Origin: Begonia masoniana
Lineage: Eukaryota; Streptophyta; Magnoliopsida; Cucurbitales; Begoniaceae
Reading direction: 5' to 3'
Length of the DNA: 64,000 nt
Assembly (NCBI GenBank): GCA_022432975.1
Contig: CM039508.1
Coordinates: 31,762,433 to 31,826,432 of the forward strand
The notes below the pieces were generated by a model that ran no database searches, was not told the origin of the DNA, and saw nothing but the letters and a program-made list of their open reading frames with translations. The position numbers and the translations under genes were made by a program. Positions 54,140 through 64,000 of the stretch are shown one piece after another. The first letter of the stretch is position 1, and each line of letters begins with the position of its first letter.

Positions 54140-55477
54140 TTCTCAATCACGTTAACGATGAGGCTTTAAACCCTCTAGTGCTCCTATTGCACGTTAACGA
54201 CGAGGCGTTCAACTCTCTAGTGCTCACTCTTACATGTTTCTTGCTCATCACTCACATCATGCATAAAACTCGTTCTTTCGTTCATTTCGAAAACCATGAT
54301 GCATGTCATTCACACAATACTCAAATACAAAACAAAACAAATACAAAACAAAACAACAACTAAACAATAAACCCTACCATTCCGTGGTGTAGGCCCGAAG
54401 GCAAAACAAACGCAATTCACTACTTACCCGGTTTCCCGGCACGTGTTTGTTCACTTCAATTACGCTAAATGATCGCTCGTCAACCTAGCAATTATAGAAA
54501 ATAACTTAGTACCAACCTAAGAAATTCTAAGGGATTTCCTAAACCAACACTAACAAAAATCAAACCACTTTAAAGTTTAAATCCTAAAAACCCGATTTTT
54601 CCCACAATTTTCATTATCCAACTTCAAACGGCCATAACTTATTCGTTTTTCAATAGATTTTGACGTCCCACCCCATTCCGTAAACCTCTATACATCTACT
54701 TTCCATTGAAATACTCAAATTCAGCAACCAAACAACTTAGCCAAAGCAAAAACACAAAAACAGAATCGGCCCTCATTGTTTTAAAAAACCGGTTTTTACC
54801 AATTCTCACCAAAACTCAAATCTCTCTCTAAAATCAACCTAAACTAATCCCTCTAACATCTAAAACCAATAAATTTAGGAAAAAAAACTAGCTAAGAAAA
54901 TGAAATTTTCGGAATCCACATTTAGGGTTTTCCAAACCCTAATCAAACTCCCACAAAACCCTTGAAAATCATCAAAAACTATCACTAATAGGTATAAAAC
55001 TCAAAACCCACTTAATTCTCACCTTAAAACTCTTGCAAAACTTGATGGAGATGGAGTAGAGGAGAGCTTCAATGGCTGCCAAGGAAGTGGAGAAGAAGGA
55101 GAGAAGGAAAGGGATTTTTCCATTTTTAACACTAACTTTACCAATTTATAAACCAACACAAATTTTTCCACTTTTAACATCCACCACCAAATTTCACCAA
55201 ATTGAAAAGCAACCCCACCTTATGTTTCCAATCTTCTAACGTGAAACCATCCCCCTTCAAACCCTCTTCTTCACTTTTATTCTATACAAAATTTATTTAC
55301 ATTTATTTCTACAATAACAATTAATAACAAATCCAACTTAAAATTTGTCACTCCAATTTCACTTTCAATTTTTGCTTTCCATTCCGGAGCTTAGAAAAAC
55401 TCTAAGATTAATGTTAAACACCCCATATTGTCTACTCTAAACGCTACGTACGTTATAGGAATTTTTTGAGTGTTACA
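54140..55477 (-). repeat. LTR F, distal part
   Basis: Starts in a remnant of the 43-bp array (54150-54225) and is collinear with LTR E 34480-35956, ending TTGAGTGTTACA. The boundary with the damaged Tekay right end lies somewhere in 53842-54150. 54012-54140 is unassigned AT-rich DNA. Confidence 0.75.
54485..55022 (-). promoter_or_regulatory. Leader exon-intron module, LTR F
   Basis: Element sense: donor TTTAAG|GTGAG (edge 55023), acceptor TTGCTAG at 54485, exon 2 54428-54484 (57 nt) with donor CCGG|GTAAGTAG, hairpin GCCTTCGGGC (54392-54402) 25 nt on. Intron 2 then holds the 43-bp array and the Tekay insertion. Second hairpin at 33328-33341 and acceptor GTAG|GTGACG at 33303. Confidence 0.55.
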
Positions 55478-56178
55478 CAAAGTGTCGACCGATTCTCAAA
55501 AAGGTCGACCAGTACTGCTTAGAACAGTCTTCTATCTACGCACAACGATAACAAAGTGTCAACCGATTTCAAGACAGGTCGACCGCTAGTAGACTAAATT
55601 CAAAGGGTACTATAAATTGAAGAGTAAAGACCTTCATAAAAGAAGGAGGCTCCAATGAACGTGAAATATCTCTCAACGATTCACAAAGCTTTCACTTCAA
55701 TTTTTTCCTCTCATTCTACTAACATGAGATTTTATTTGTTAAGAGAGTGTTACTTGAGTTTCGACTAAATCATTTGTACTGAAAACATTGAGAAATGGTG
55801 TGTCCCTAAGAGAAATGTGTAAAGGAAGTTGATTGGCACCCGTGAAGATCAATCAAAGATGTAAAGGCAGTTGATTGACGCCCGTGAAGTTCAATTAAAG
55901 ATTCTCTCGGAAGAGAAAGAAAAAATCTTCAAGGGGAGTCTTTGGAGCGCAGAAGTAGGCAAAGTTGGCCGAAATGCGTAAACAATTTTGGTGTCATTTC
56001 TCTTTTCCCTTTAACTCTTTACTTGCTATTGATTAAATTAATCTTATCAACTCAATTTGAAATCATTCAGTTTATACACTTAAGAGCAAACAATTAATTT
56101 GATAGTGATTACAATTATTAAGAATATAAGGAAGCGAAAACCTAATTCACCCCACTCTTAGGTAAAAACGATCCTACA
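55478..56178 (+). repeat. SIRE-1 3' LTR, second part
   Basis: Collinear with 5863-6190 plus one copy of the duplicated segment, ending GATCCTACA. Followed by the target duplicate GTTTC. Confidence 0.93.
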
Positions 56179-56183
56179 GTTTC

Positions 56184-57330
56184 ATGTTATGAAGATTACA
56201 TTATTTTATTTGCTCAATAATATATTGCCTCCATATTTGACATCACATCAGAAAAATAAATTTCTATATGATATAAGATATTATTATTGAGATGAACTAT
56301 TTCTATTTAAGCAAGGTAATAGTCAACTTTTGAGAAAATATGCTCCTAGAGAAGAAATCAAGGATATCTTGTATTATTGTCATTCGTTAGATTATGAAGT
56401 ACATTTTAGAGGCGATCGAGCTACTGACAAGGTTTTACATTCTAGTTTTTATTGGTTGATGTTATTTAAAGATGCTTATCACTTGATATAAAGATGCAAT
56501 CGTTGTTAGAGAACAAGTAATGTTTCACGAAGGCATGAAATACCTTTGAATAGTATGATAGAAGTTGAGTTATTTATCATATGGGGAATCGACTTTATGG
56601 GATCACTCATATCTTGTTACTTTGATGGTAGAGGATAATGTCTCTAAATGGGTTGAAACAGTTGTCTTCCCAACTAACGATTCTAAGGTGGTCATTAATT
56701 TTCTGAAGACGAACATTGTTAGAACACCTCGAACGATAATTACCTATGGAGGTTGTCACTTCTGTACTTCACAACCCTTCTAGCTAAATGTAATGTGACG
56801 CAAAAGATTGCAATTGCATATTGTGCGAATCCTCGAGCAAATCCTCGAGAAGGCTGTGAGCCCGAACTCGAAGGATTGATCTAAGCGACTAGATGACGCA
56901 CTATGCTTACTAAATGGCATGCAAAACTCCTATTGGGATGTCACCGTTCTGACTAGCATTTGAAAATTTATTTCACCTCCTTTTGGACTGAAACACAATG
57001 AATACAGTGCAATACAAATCTTAAACTTCGGCATGGAAGCCACATGTGAAAAACGCCGACTATAGTTAAATAAAATGGAAGAATTCTGACAACACGCACA
57101 TGAGAATGTTAAGTTATATGAAGGAAAAATGAAAGTTTTTGGAGCTCTTCTTTAATCTTAGACAAGACGTGTTATTGTACACCTTGTAATTGAAGTTCTT
57201 TCTGGGCAAACTCAAATCTGATGGTTGAGACCATTCAAGATCAAACAAGTTTTGAATGTTGAGCAGTGGAAATTAAAGAAGTGAATGAAAAGTGACACTT
57301 CAAAGGGAATGGCATGGTCTAAAGAAATAT
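56184..57330 (+). pseudogene. Athila-like integrase, decayed (part 3)
   Basis: Continues the Athila pol after the SIRE-1 insertion. Pre-integrase: LPPYLTSHQKNKFLYDIRYY, REEIKDILYYCHSLDYEVHF (HH), RCNRC with a stop replacing the next residue. Core: IIWGIDFMGSL (first Asp), frame change near 56625, KWVETVVFPTNDSKVVINFL, TIITYGGCHFCTSQPF (the second Asp position is Tyr). The tail is recognisable to about 57320: RLDDAL, FGLKHNEYSAIQ, NFGMEATCEKRRL, ENVKLYEGKMKVF, RPFKIKQVLN. Stops and at least three frame changes. Confidence 0.8.
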
Positions 57331-57900
57331 TCAAGAGATTGAGTTGAGCGACAAAAATCTTCCATTATGTTGGTTGACCTTGAGTAAATCGAGCAGCAAA
57401 GGTTGATGACTATAAACCAAGTGCTTGTTGGGAGCCAACTTATTTCTTTTCTTTTCATTTTATTTATTTTGGTTTTGTAGATATTTAATTAATTGTTTTG
57501 TTTTGACTGTGTAAGACTAAGTTTGAAGGTCTGTTAAATTTAATTTCGACACAGTATTGATGAACAATTGCAGGTTTGTGATTTCAGATCAAATTCCACC
57601 ATTTAAGGTAATTAGCAAGGCTTAGTGTCTGAAAAAACTTTTTGAGAAACACTAGCGAGTGTTGTATCACACATCACAGTCACTATTGTATTCCATTTAT
57701 AAAACAATGCACAAATTCTAAAAGCGAGTGCGCCCACTGGAGCATTCGTGCGTTAATTCGATCAAATAAAGGAGTGTTCGAGTGCTACTGCCGACCTTCT
57801 TGCTCACTACTGCGCCAGTGTGATAAATTTTAACAGAGTTTGGCATGTATAAAAAATCTGTGCATGTTTTTTTTTATGGTATCAACCCATCTTCATGATT
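57331..57900 (+). other. Athila downstream non-coding and unassigned DNA
   Basis: Begins with the short GWEPTYFFSF-like reading often found just after Athila pol, then AT-rich sequence without coding signal. No LTR boundary found. Confidence 0.4.
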
Positions 57901-59110
57901 TCCTTTTTGTGAAAATATTTTACTATGTTATATAAGACATATTAAGGAAGCTATAGACTTTGGAATTGAGGGGATTGGTTTAGTATATGGTAAGTTACAA
58001 ATTTTGGAAGTTAGGATTTGACAATGAGGAAAAAACAAGAGTTGGTGCGATTGAGGTTATTTGATATGTTCTACCTAGTACATGCATAGTGATTTTGTCC
58101 AAATTTACCATTGATTTGATATGCTTATGTTTTTAGGTTGATCAAAGCAAAGAATTACTTGCTTAGTTGTTATAACCATGTTAAGACTTCACGGTAAGAA
58201 ATGTTGCACGAGTGTGGCTTTTGAGCCTACATCACGGGATGCTAAATTTAAATAGTTTGATGAAAAATATTCTAAAGTTTGGATTTTGTATATTGATGAT
58301 ATCTTCTGTTTTAATTGGTAATAGTTGGTATAATATTAGCTATGGAATTTACTACTAATAGGTTTATAGGTCATGCTATGGTTAGTTTATTAATCAAAAT
58401 TGACTTGTTAAGCGTAACACTATGATAACATGCTTGGTAATGGTAATGTTGTCAGAAAATTTAATGTGAATTATGAACAGTTTTTATGTTACTCTACATG
58501 ATAATATGTATGATGTTTCTCTCATTGTAAGTACGAACCTGAGCATGTCATACACCATGAACTACATTTTGGAAAAGAAAAAGAAAAGGTTTTTCATGCA
58601 TGTGTTTTCGTCAAGAAAGAATGAAAACAAAAAATAAAATATGTAACGCGCTGTTATTGGTGGGGTTGAGTCAAGTTGTCCTGAGAGGTGGACTGAATTG
58701 TGCTTTCTTTCCTCGGAGCTCAAGGTATGTTATCTCGAGAGGTGGATGAAATAATGTCTATTCCCTCCTGATGGTTATCCCAATGATCGAATGGTTAAGT
58801 GAAAAGGAAATAGAAAATGAGAAACACAACAATTATGTTTTCATGAAATGTATATAACATGTTGCATCATGTTTATGACTATCTTATGATATATATTTCT
58901 TACTGAGCATTACGCTCATAGATAAATCGTGTGATGTAAGTGAGGATTACGATGCACGTATACATGCAACTTGAATTGGTTAATGCTGTAGCTCATGAAC
59001 TAGATGAATGTTTGCAAATGGCGGCTGCATGGACTACTGGAGTATGGCGTATCAAAGGTTTTTTAAGTAATGGAAGTGATATGAGTTTTTAACTAATGGT
59101 TTATGTTAAT
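57900..59110 (+). repeat. Old Tekay-type LTR remnant G
   Basis: No clear ends, but it carries the leader signals in order: acceptor TTTTTAG, exon 2 58137-58193 (57 nt), donor ACG|GTAAGAA, hairpin GGCTTTTGAGCC (58216-58227) with CTACATCACGGG, GAGAGGTGGACTGAA and GAGAGGTGGATGAAA repeats in the intron, second hairpin TGAGC-ATTAC-GCTCA (58904-58918), and GATGTAAGTG where the acceptor is expected. Confidence 0.6.
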
Positions 59111-59299
59111 GTTTTGTTTAAGTATATGATAAATCTATGTATAATGGACTTTTGTAAACTGATTAAAAAGCAAAAATTATTTTGATATGGAAAGAATGAG
59201 TTTAAGGAAATGCTGGTTTATGAAAATTAAAAGTCTTCCGTTGTGTTTAAAGTTTTCAAGAGCACGTTCAAAGACATTTCAATTGTATTAGCAATTTTT

Positions 59300-59985
59300 C
59301 TAAAGTAAATGATACACGTAAGATTTAAAAAAAATTATGCTACGGGGAGACGATACATATGAAATTTGTTTTGATGGGTCATTGCCCTTTAAGAGTAGAT
59401 TATCTGTGTCAAGAGCTGAGAGAAACTGTCTTTGCCAAGACTCATATATATTGAGGTTTGTTTTTCACCTTGGCAGAATTAAGATGTATCAAGATTTAAA
59501 AACTAAGTAATGGTGGGAAAGAATGAATGAAGATATTACTATTTGTGTTTCCAGTGTTTAATGTGTCAATAAATTTAATCTGTGTCAGAAATTGATAGAA
59601 ATGTTGTCACCTCAACTCTATTAGAATGTAAGTGAGAAAGAATCACTATTGACTTTGTGATCGGTGAACTTAAAATTTTCTGATGCTAGATGCAATATGG
59701 ATGAATAACTTACCAAGTGTGACCCTTTCTTCTCAGAAAGGATTGACTATTCTTTGTCAAAGTTAAGCCACCTCTACGTGGATAATAAAATTAGGCTCTG
59801 TGGTGTTTCTCCAAGCATAGTCTCTGACAATGATTCAATGCTTATTTTGAAATTTTAGAGGGCTCTACCAAACCTCTAGGAGTAGGGCTTAATCTCAATG
59901 TATCACTTCATCCTCAAATAGATGACAATCACAGAAAACGATCTAATTTATAAGACATAACGCAGGGTTTTATACTAAATTTGTA
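59300..59985 (+). pseudogene. Degraded Ty3/gypsy integrase remnant
   Basis: Short readable pieces in changing frames: GRIKMYQDLKT, WWERMNEDITI, LMCQ (zinc part), ITIDFVIGEL (first Asp), RLCGVSPSIVSDNDSM (second Asp block), LNVSLHPQIDDNHRK (QTDGQ-like block). Order and spacing match the integrase of the Tekay element here. Dense stops. It probably belongs with remnant G. Confidence 0.65.
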
Positions 59986-60019
59986 AATAGCTAAACAATC
60001 AATTATGATGTTCAAAGCT

Positions 60020-60645
60020 GACCCTGGGATCGAGGAACCGGTAAATCAGGCTAGAACCGATGGATTCAGTCTGGATCGGGTAGGTTTCAAAATTTAAAGA
60101 ACCAAAATTCGGTTTTATTTTATCGAGATTTGACAAATTTAAAACCAACACTAACCACATGTTACTATGAATGTATTTTGGTTTGATTTTATATTTGAAG
60201 TTTTATTATTTAGTTTATTGATACTTATATTTCTTTTACTTGAAATAAAAATATTTGTTTTTTTTTTTCTACTCTAGTTGTGTAAAAACCATATATTTTG
60301 AAAAGCATTGGCATTATGCAATGAAACTTTATTAAAATGAGAAATCGGTAATTTATCCACTTATTTTTATAATATTTTTTTGCTTATTTTTGTTAAACTT
60401 ATATTGATAAAAAATTAAATTTATATAAATAAATAAATTAAAAATATAAATTATTTTATGTTATTGGTAGAATTAGGATCAAATCGTAACCGAACTAGAA
60501 GTTTCGGTTAAGTTCAGCTTTGGTTTCTATCGTCAAAAATATTGGTTTCGATTCTCTAGTTACAAGAACCAACATAAATCGGTTCGGCAGTTCTATCATC
60601 TAACCGAACCATACCAAACCAAATCAATAACACCCCTAATCTAAT
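60020..60645. mobile_element. Possible hAT-like non-autonomous element
   Basis: AT-rich core flanked by AACCGG/CGGTT-rich arms: GAGGAACCGGTAAATC on the left, and CTAACCGAACCATACC with ACACCCCTAATC on the right. The ending CACCCCTA is common at non-autonomous hAT elements, but I cannot see a matching left terminus or an 8-bp duplication. Confidence 0.3.
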
Positions 60646-61350
60646 TGTCCAAAAGTGGAGGAGCATTGAAGATTTGTAAAGAAAATTTAATCATATGTTT
60701 TGGGTAATAATTTCTAAAGTATTATTAGATAATATTGAATAATACTTGTTCAAATCGTTATTACTTCCAACAATGGGGCCATCAAAGATTAGCAGAGTAC
60801 ACCATTTTGTCTAAACAAGAATACGTAGGACGTTTTATCACTTTTTTTACTTAACATTAAAATCTTGATTTATCATTGTTTTCTATTTCTCTCTTGTTTA
60901 TTTTTTTCATTCTTTAATTGTTTCTTTATCTTTCGTACAGAATTAATATTTTCATGGATATCTTCTGAGTGGACTCAAATGCTTTTTTAGCTTAGCTTAA
61001 TATTTGTGAGTCATCTATGCTGATGGATCTCATGTTTTATGTAAGGCTCGAATAATCCACCATAGTTTACCACGTCAAATAAAGACAGCAATATGAATTT
61101 GCTCATGGGTTGTTTTAAGTATCAGTACGTTTAGTGCAGTTCCAAAAAAAAAAAAAAATCGAAGTTAGAGACTATTTTCAGAGAAAAAGCAGCGATCCCT
61201 AATTTTTAAAGATCAATGGTGAGAGGTATTTTGATTTTATTTCGCATTGATCTGAATGTTTTAATTTTGGTTGGTAAAATATATTTAAATCATTTAAGAA
61301 TTCTAATAGAGTGGACATGTCCATAGTACCCATGCATAGCCATAACGATG
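60646..61350. other. Unassigned AT-rich DNA
   Basis: No coding, repeat or LTR signal recognised. This is the only sizeable stretch that might be old unique sequence. It holds an A14 run near 61146. Confidence 0.5.
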
Positions 61351-61997
61351 TGTTGGGAAAAACAGTCTATAAAACTTGATTACGCAGCGGATAAATTCTT
61401 TTTCCCTCTGTATGATTAAAATAGATAATTAAACCAATTGATAATACACCACAAAATAAAGTAGAAAATGACGAGACACCGAATTTAATGTGGTTCGGCA
61501 ATGTGACTACATCCACGAGACAAAAAATCTGATCTGATCTTCTACTATCAAATAATGAGTACACAATAATTCTTTTTAGAAGAAACAATAACAAGAGCGA
61601 TTAATCTCGAGAATCAATATTATCGGCAAACGAGAGAAAAATAGAACGATCTCACCAACCGACTGGCGACACAACCGGAGTGACTTTTGCTCTTCAATAA
61701 TCGAAACCGGTAGCTTTGTAGATCTCGTCGACACGAAGAATACTCTGAAATCTTGGCTGAAATAGAGAAGAATCGACCATTCAACTTTGCACACAAAGAT
61801 TAAAAAACATGAAGAAAAATCTCGGTTTTCTTCTTTCTCTCTCTAGCCAAATCTCACTCTTCAAAATGTCTCTCTATCTTCTTTTCTCTCTCCTCAATCT
61901 CCTTTTAAAAAACCACGTATCTCTATCTCTTTTTATTTTATTATTATTATTATTTTCATTATATGAGTTCACCTCATAGTAGAGGCGGAACCCAACA
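61351..61997 (-). repeat. 3' LTR of Tork-like copia
   Basis: 647 bp; the plus strand begins TGTTGGGAAAAAC and ends CGGAACCCAACA (7-bp inverted ends TGTTGGG/CCCAACA). Contains a TTATTATTATTATTATT run near 61937. The polypurine tract follows. Target duplicate not testable, because the 5' end is outside the window. Confidence 0.88.
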
Positions 61998-62011
61998 AAT
62001 CTCCCCCTCTG
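61998..62011 (-). other. Polypurine tract, Tork-like copia
   Basis: The plus strand reads AATCTCCCCCTCTG; element-sense CAGAGGGGGAGATT abuts the LTR. Confidence 0.85.
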
Positions 62012-62014
62012 CCT

Positions 62015-64000
62015 CATGGGAAGGGCTCCACCATTCCCACTTTCTGTTTGCAACTCTCGAGCTTCTTCTTAAGTAATGACTTCTCCATCATATCAGATCT
62101 ATTCTCATCGGTGTGAATCTTCTCCACAAACAACTCATGTGCTTGTAGTATATCTCGCAGCCAATGGTATCAAACATCAATATGTTTGGATCTTTTATAG
62201 AACATCAAATTCTTGCAAAGGTAAATAGCACTCTAATTGTCACAACAGAGAACATATCTTTCTTGTGAAAGTCATAACTCTTATAGGAATCTCTTTATCC
62301 ACAAAACTTCCTTGCAAGCTTCAGTAACACCTAAATATTTTGATTCTATATCCGATAGAGTGACACATTTTTGAAATATGAACTACTAACATACAACTCC
62401 CCCTGTAAAAATAATCATATGCCCATAAGTCGATTTTCTCGAATCAATATCGCCAGCCAAATAAGAAATTATATAACTATACATCACAGACTCCCCATTA
62501 CTATAATATAAACATATTTTGATAGTACTGCTGAGATATCTAAAAATTCATTTAACTGTTGCCCAATGTTCTTTCCCTGGATCAGAGAGAAATCGACTAA
62601 CTACTATGACAACATGAGCAATATTTGGTCGAGTGCACACCATTGCATACATCAAACTACTCACTGCTAATGCATAAAGTACTTTACTCATATCTTCTTT
62701 CTCTTTATCACTAATAGGACTATGTTTCAAACTCAACATAAAATGATTTGAGAGTGGAGAAGAAACTACTTTTGCATTGCTCATATTGAATCTTTCAAGT
62801 ACTTTTTCAATGTACTTTTTATGAGATAATTACAATATTCTATTATGTCTCTTGTGAGTAATTTTCATACACAGAATTTGTTTTACAAGTCCCAAGTCCC
62901 AAGTCTTTCATCTCAAAAGACTTATTAAGCTCCCTCTTCAACATGTTAATCTTCTTAACGTCTTGACCCACAATTAATAGATCATCTACGTACAACAGTA
63001 GAATGATGAAATCATCACTAGCATCTCTTTTCATAAAAATACATAGTGGTCAAAATTAGTCCTATTGAATCCTTGACTTGTCATAAAAGATTCAAATTTC
63101 TTGTACGACTGTCTCGGTGCTTGCTTCAAACCGTAAAATTGTTTTCTTTAGTCTACAAACAAGATGTCATTTGTCTTTGACTTTGAACCCCTCAGGTTGT
63201 TCCATGTATATGTCATCTTCCAAATCTCCATTAAGAAATGCAGTTCTTACATCAAGTTGTTGAATCTTGAGATTCAAACAAACAGCCAAACCCAGAACTC
63301 TTCTGAGAGATGTCATCTTCACAACTGGAGAGAAAATTTCATCAAAATCAACACATTTTTTCTTACTATATCCTTTCACAACCAATCTAGTTTTATATCT
63401 TACCTTTGAGCAACTATCATCAGATTTCAATTTGTAGATCCATTTATTTTTCAGAGCTCGTTTGCCTTTAAGCAACTTTACCAATTCATATGTATGATTC
63501 TCATGCAAAGAATTTATTTCTTATTACATGGCTTTTTGCAATTGTGTCTTTTGTTCATGAGACATAGATTCCCGGTAAGTTTATAGTTCTTCTCTATTTG
63601 TAAGTATCACATACTCATAGATAAAATATCTCCTAGAAGGCTCTCTATCTCTTGTTGATCTTCTTTCTGACACTAATATCGAAGAATCTTCTTCAATATG
63701 ATCAATTGGTTAAAACTCATCAGCTGTAGAAATACTCTGATCAACAATATCACCATGGTTTGCCTCCCTGACTCCCCTGTAATTCTCAATTACTAAAGGT
63801 GTACTGACCGATTCCAAACTAGAGGGAAATTCTTGAATTGAGTGAGATCTCTTTACCTTATCAGTTTCAACTAACTAGTCTTCCAAGAAAACCACATCTA
63901 TGCTTCTTACTATCTTTTTAGTAATTAGATCCCAAAATATGTACTCAAACTCATCATGTGAATAACCTAGGAAGATACATTATTTGGCTTTATCATCCAA
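62015..64000 (-). pseudogene. Tork-like copia pol: integrase end, RT, RNase H (cut by window edge)
   Basis: Element-sense order from 64000: an integrase C-terminal part with HDEFEYIFWDLITKK and IVRSIDVVFLED, a Ser/Glu-rich linker, RT at 63508 with HENHTYELVKLLKGKRALKN, VDFDEIFSPVVKMTSLRRVL, LDVRTAFLNGDLEDDIYMEQ, and catalytic LLLYVDDLLIVGQD (about 63010). A 7-bp tandem duplication (CCCAAGT, 62891-62904) shifts the frame after FEMKDLG. Then FNMSNAKVVSSPLSNHF, MYAMVCTRPNIAHVV, and RNase H with SAIYLCKNLMFYKRSKHIDV and HELFVEKIHTDENRSDMM, ending GMVEPFP near 62030. The motifs match the TNT1-94 (Tork) group. Several stops. Confidence 0.85.

Larger units (their letters stand above)
31615..55477 (-). 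mobile_element. Tekay-type solo LTR F, with nested insertions
   Basis: The plus strand begins TGTAACGCCCCCGAACCC and ends TTGAGTGTTACA, flanked by CCAAG (31610-31614) and CAAAG (55478-55482), one mismatch. Own sequence: 31615-33407, 35957-35987, 38674-39813 and about 54140-55477. It is homologous to LTR E over both flanks, so it is one LTR without an internal region. It carries a 787-bp tandem duplication and a 43-bp array. By analogy with the Tekay element's LTR signals it runs on the minus strand. Confidence 0.82.
5176..56178 (+). mobile_element. SIRE-type Ty1/copia element SIRE-1 with nested insertions
   Basis: Begins TGTTAACTTA, ends GATCCTACA, flanked by the 5-bp duplication GTTTC (5171-5175 and 56179-56183). 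After subtracting insertions at 8412-8727, 8974-16137, 18824-28760 and 31615-55477, about 9.7 kb remains: a 5' LTR, gag, PR, INT, RT, RNase H in copia order, a third ORF after pol, and a 3' LTR. That layout, the CATCATCAAAAATGG sequence before the 3' LTR and the long LTRs fit the SIRE/Maximus lineage. Each interrupted frame resumes exactly after its insertion. Stops throughout gag-pol show it is inactive. Confidence 0.93.

Noticed and set aside
5176..56178. Two independent SIRE elements or solo LTRs instead of one split element
   Set aside because: The GTTTC duplicates match, Athila pol resumes across them, and gag-pol pieces of the same strand join in frame at each nested insertion.

Overview
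The window is a gene-poor, transposon-saturated piece of a flowering-plant (probably eudicot) nuclear genome. I recognise no host gene, rRNA, tRNA or CRISPR array. Almost every base falls in LTR retrotransposons inserted into one another: Ty1/copia of the SIRE, Ale/Retrofit-like and Tork-like types, and Ty3/gypsy of the Athila, CRM-like and Tekay-like types. Lineage names rest on domain order, motifs and LTR ends that I recognise, not on a database search.

The nest can be read from 5-bp target duplications and from host reading frames that resume across each insertion. Level 0 is a decayed Athila-like element (718-5175 and 56184 to about 57330). Its gag-protease part is split by an internally deleted copia element (1836-3872, TSD CTAGA). 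Its pol is split at GTTTC by a 51-kb SIRE-type composite, SIRE-1 (5176-56178). SIRE-1 carries four insertions: a 316-bp solo LTR (8412-8727, GTAAT), a CRM-like gypsy (8974-16137, CTATG), a second SIRE on the minus strand, SIRE-2 (18824-28760, AATAC, inside RNase H), and in its 3' LTR a Tekay-type solo LTR F (31615-55477, CCAAG/CAAAG). LTR F holds solo LTR E (33408-35956, CGGTT), solo LTR D (35988-38668, TTACT) and a Tekay element with gag-pol and a chromodomain-like end (from 39814). That Tekay element holds solo LTR B (41402-44195, ATAGG) and solo LTR C (48819-51424, TTGAG). This makes five levels.

Right of the nest are the Athila integrase remnant, an old Tekay-like LTR remnant (G) with a decayed integrase, a possible hAT-like non-autonomous element, about 700 bp of unassigned DNA, and the 3' end of a minus-strand Tork-like copia running off the window.

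The most interesting signals are not the proteins. (1) Seven Tekay-type LTR copies from several families share a gene-like leader: a donor site after a pyrimidine-rich first exon, a 46-57 nt second exon, then an intron whose two ends carry short hairpins with compensatory base changes. (2) Both SIRE copies have, between pol and their extra third ORF, a motif array plus TATA box that resembles their own LTR U3. (3) Unrelated LTR families carry dense arrays of the same short palindromes (GTCGAC, CGATCGATCG, TGACGTCA, CGTTAACG).

All gag-pol copies are damaged by stops, many of them CGA to TGA, CAG to TAG or TGG to TAG/TGA, by frameshifts and by deletions. None looks autonomous. The best preserved reading frame is the third ORF of SIRE-2.
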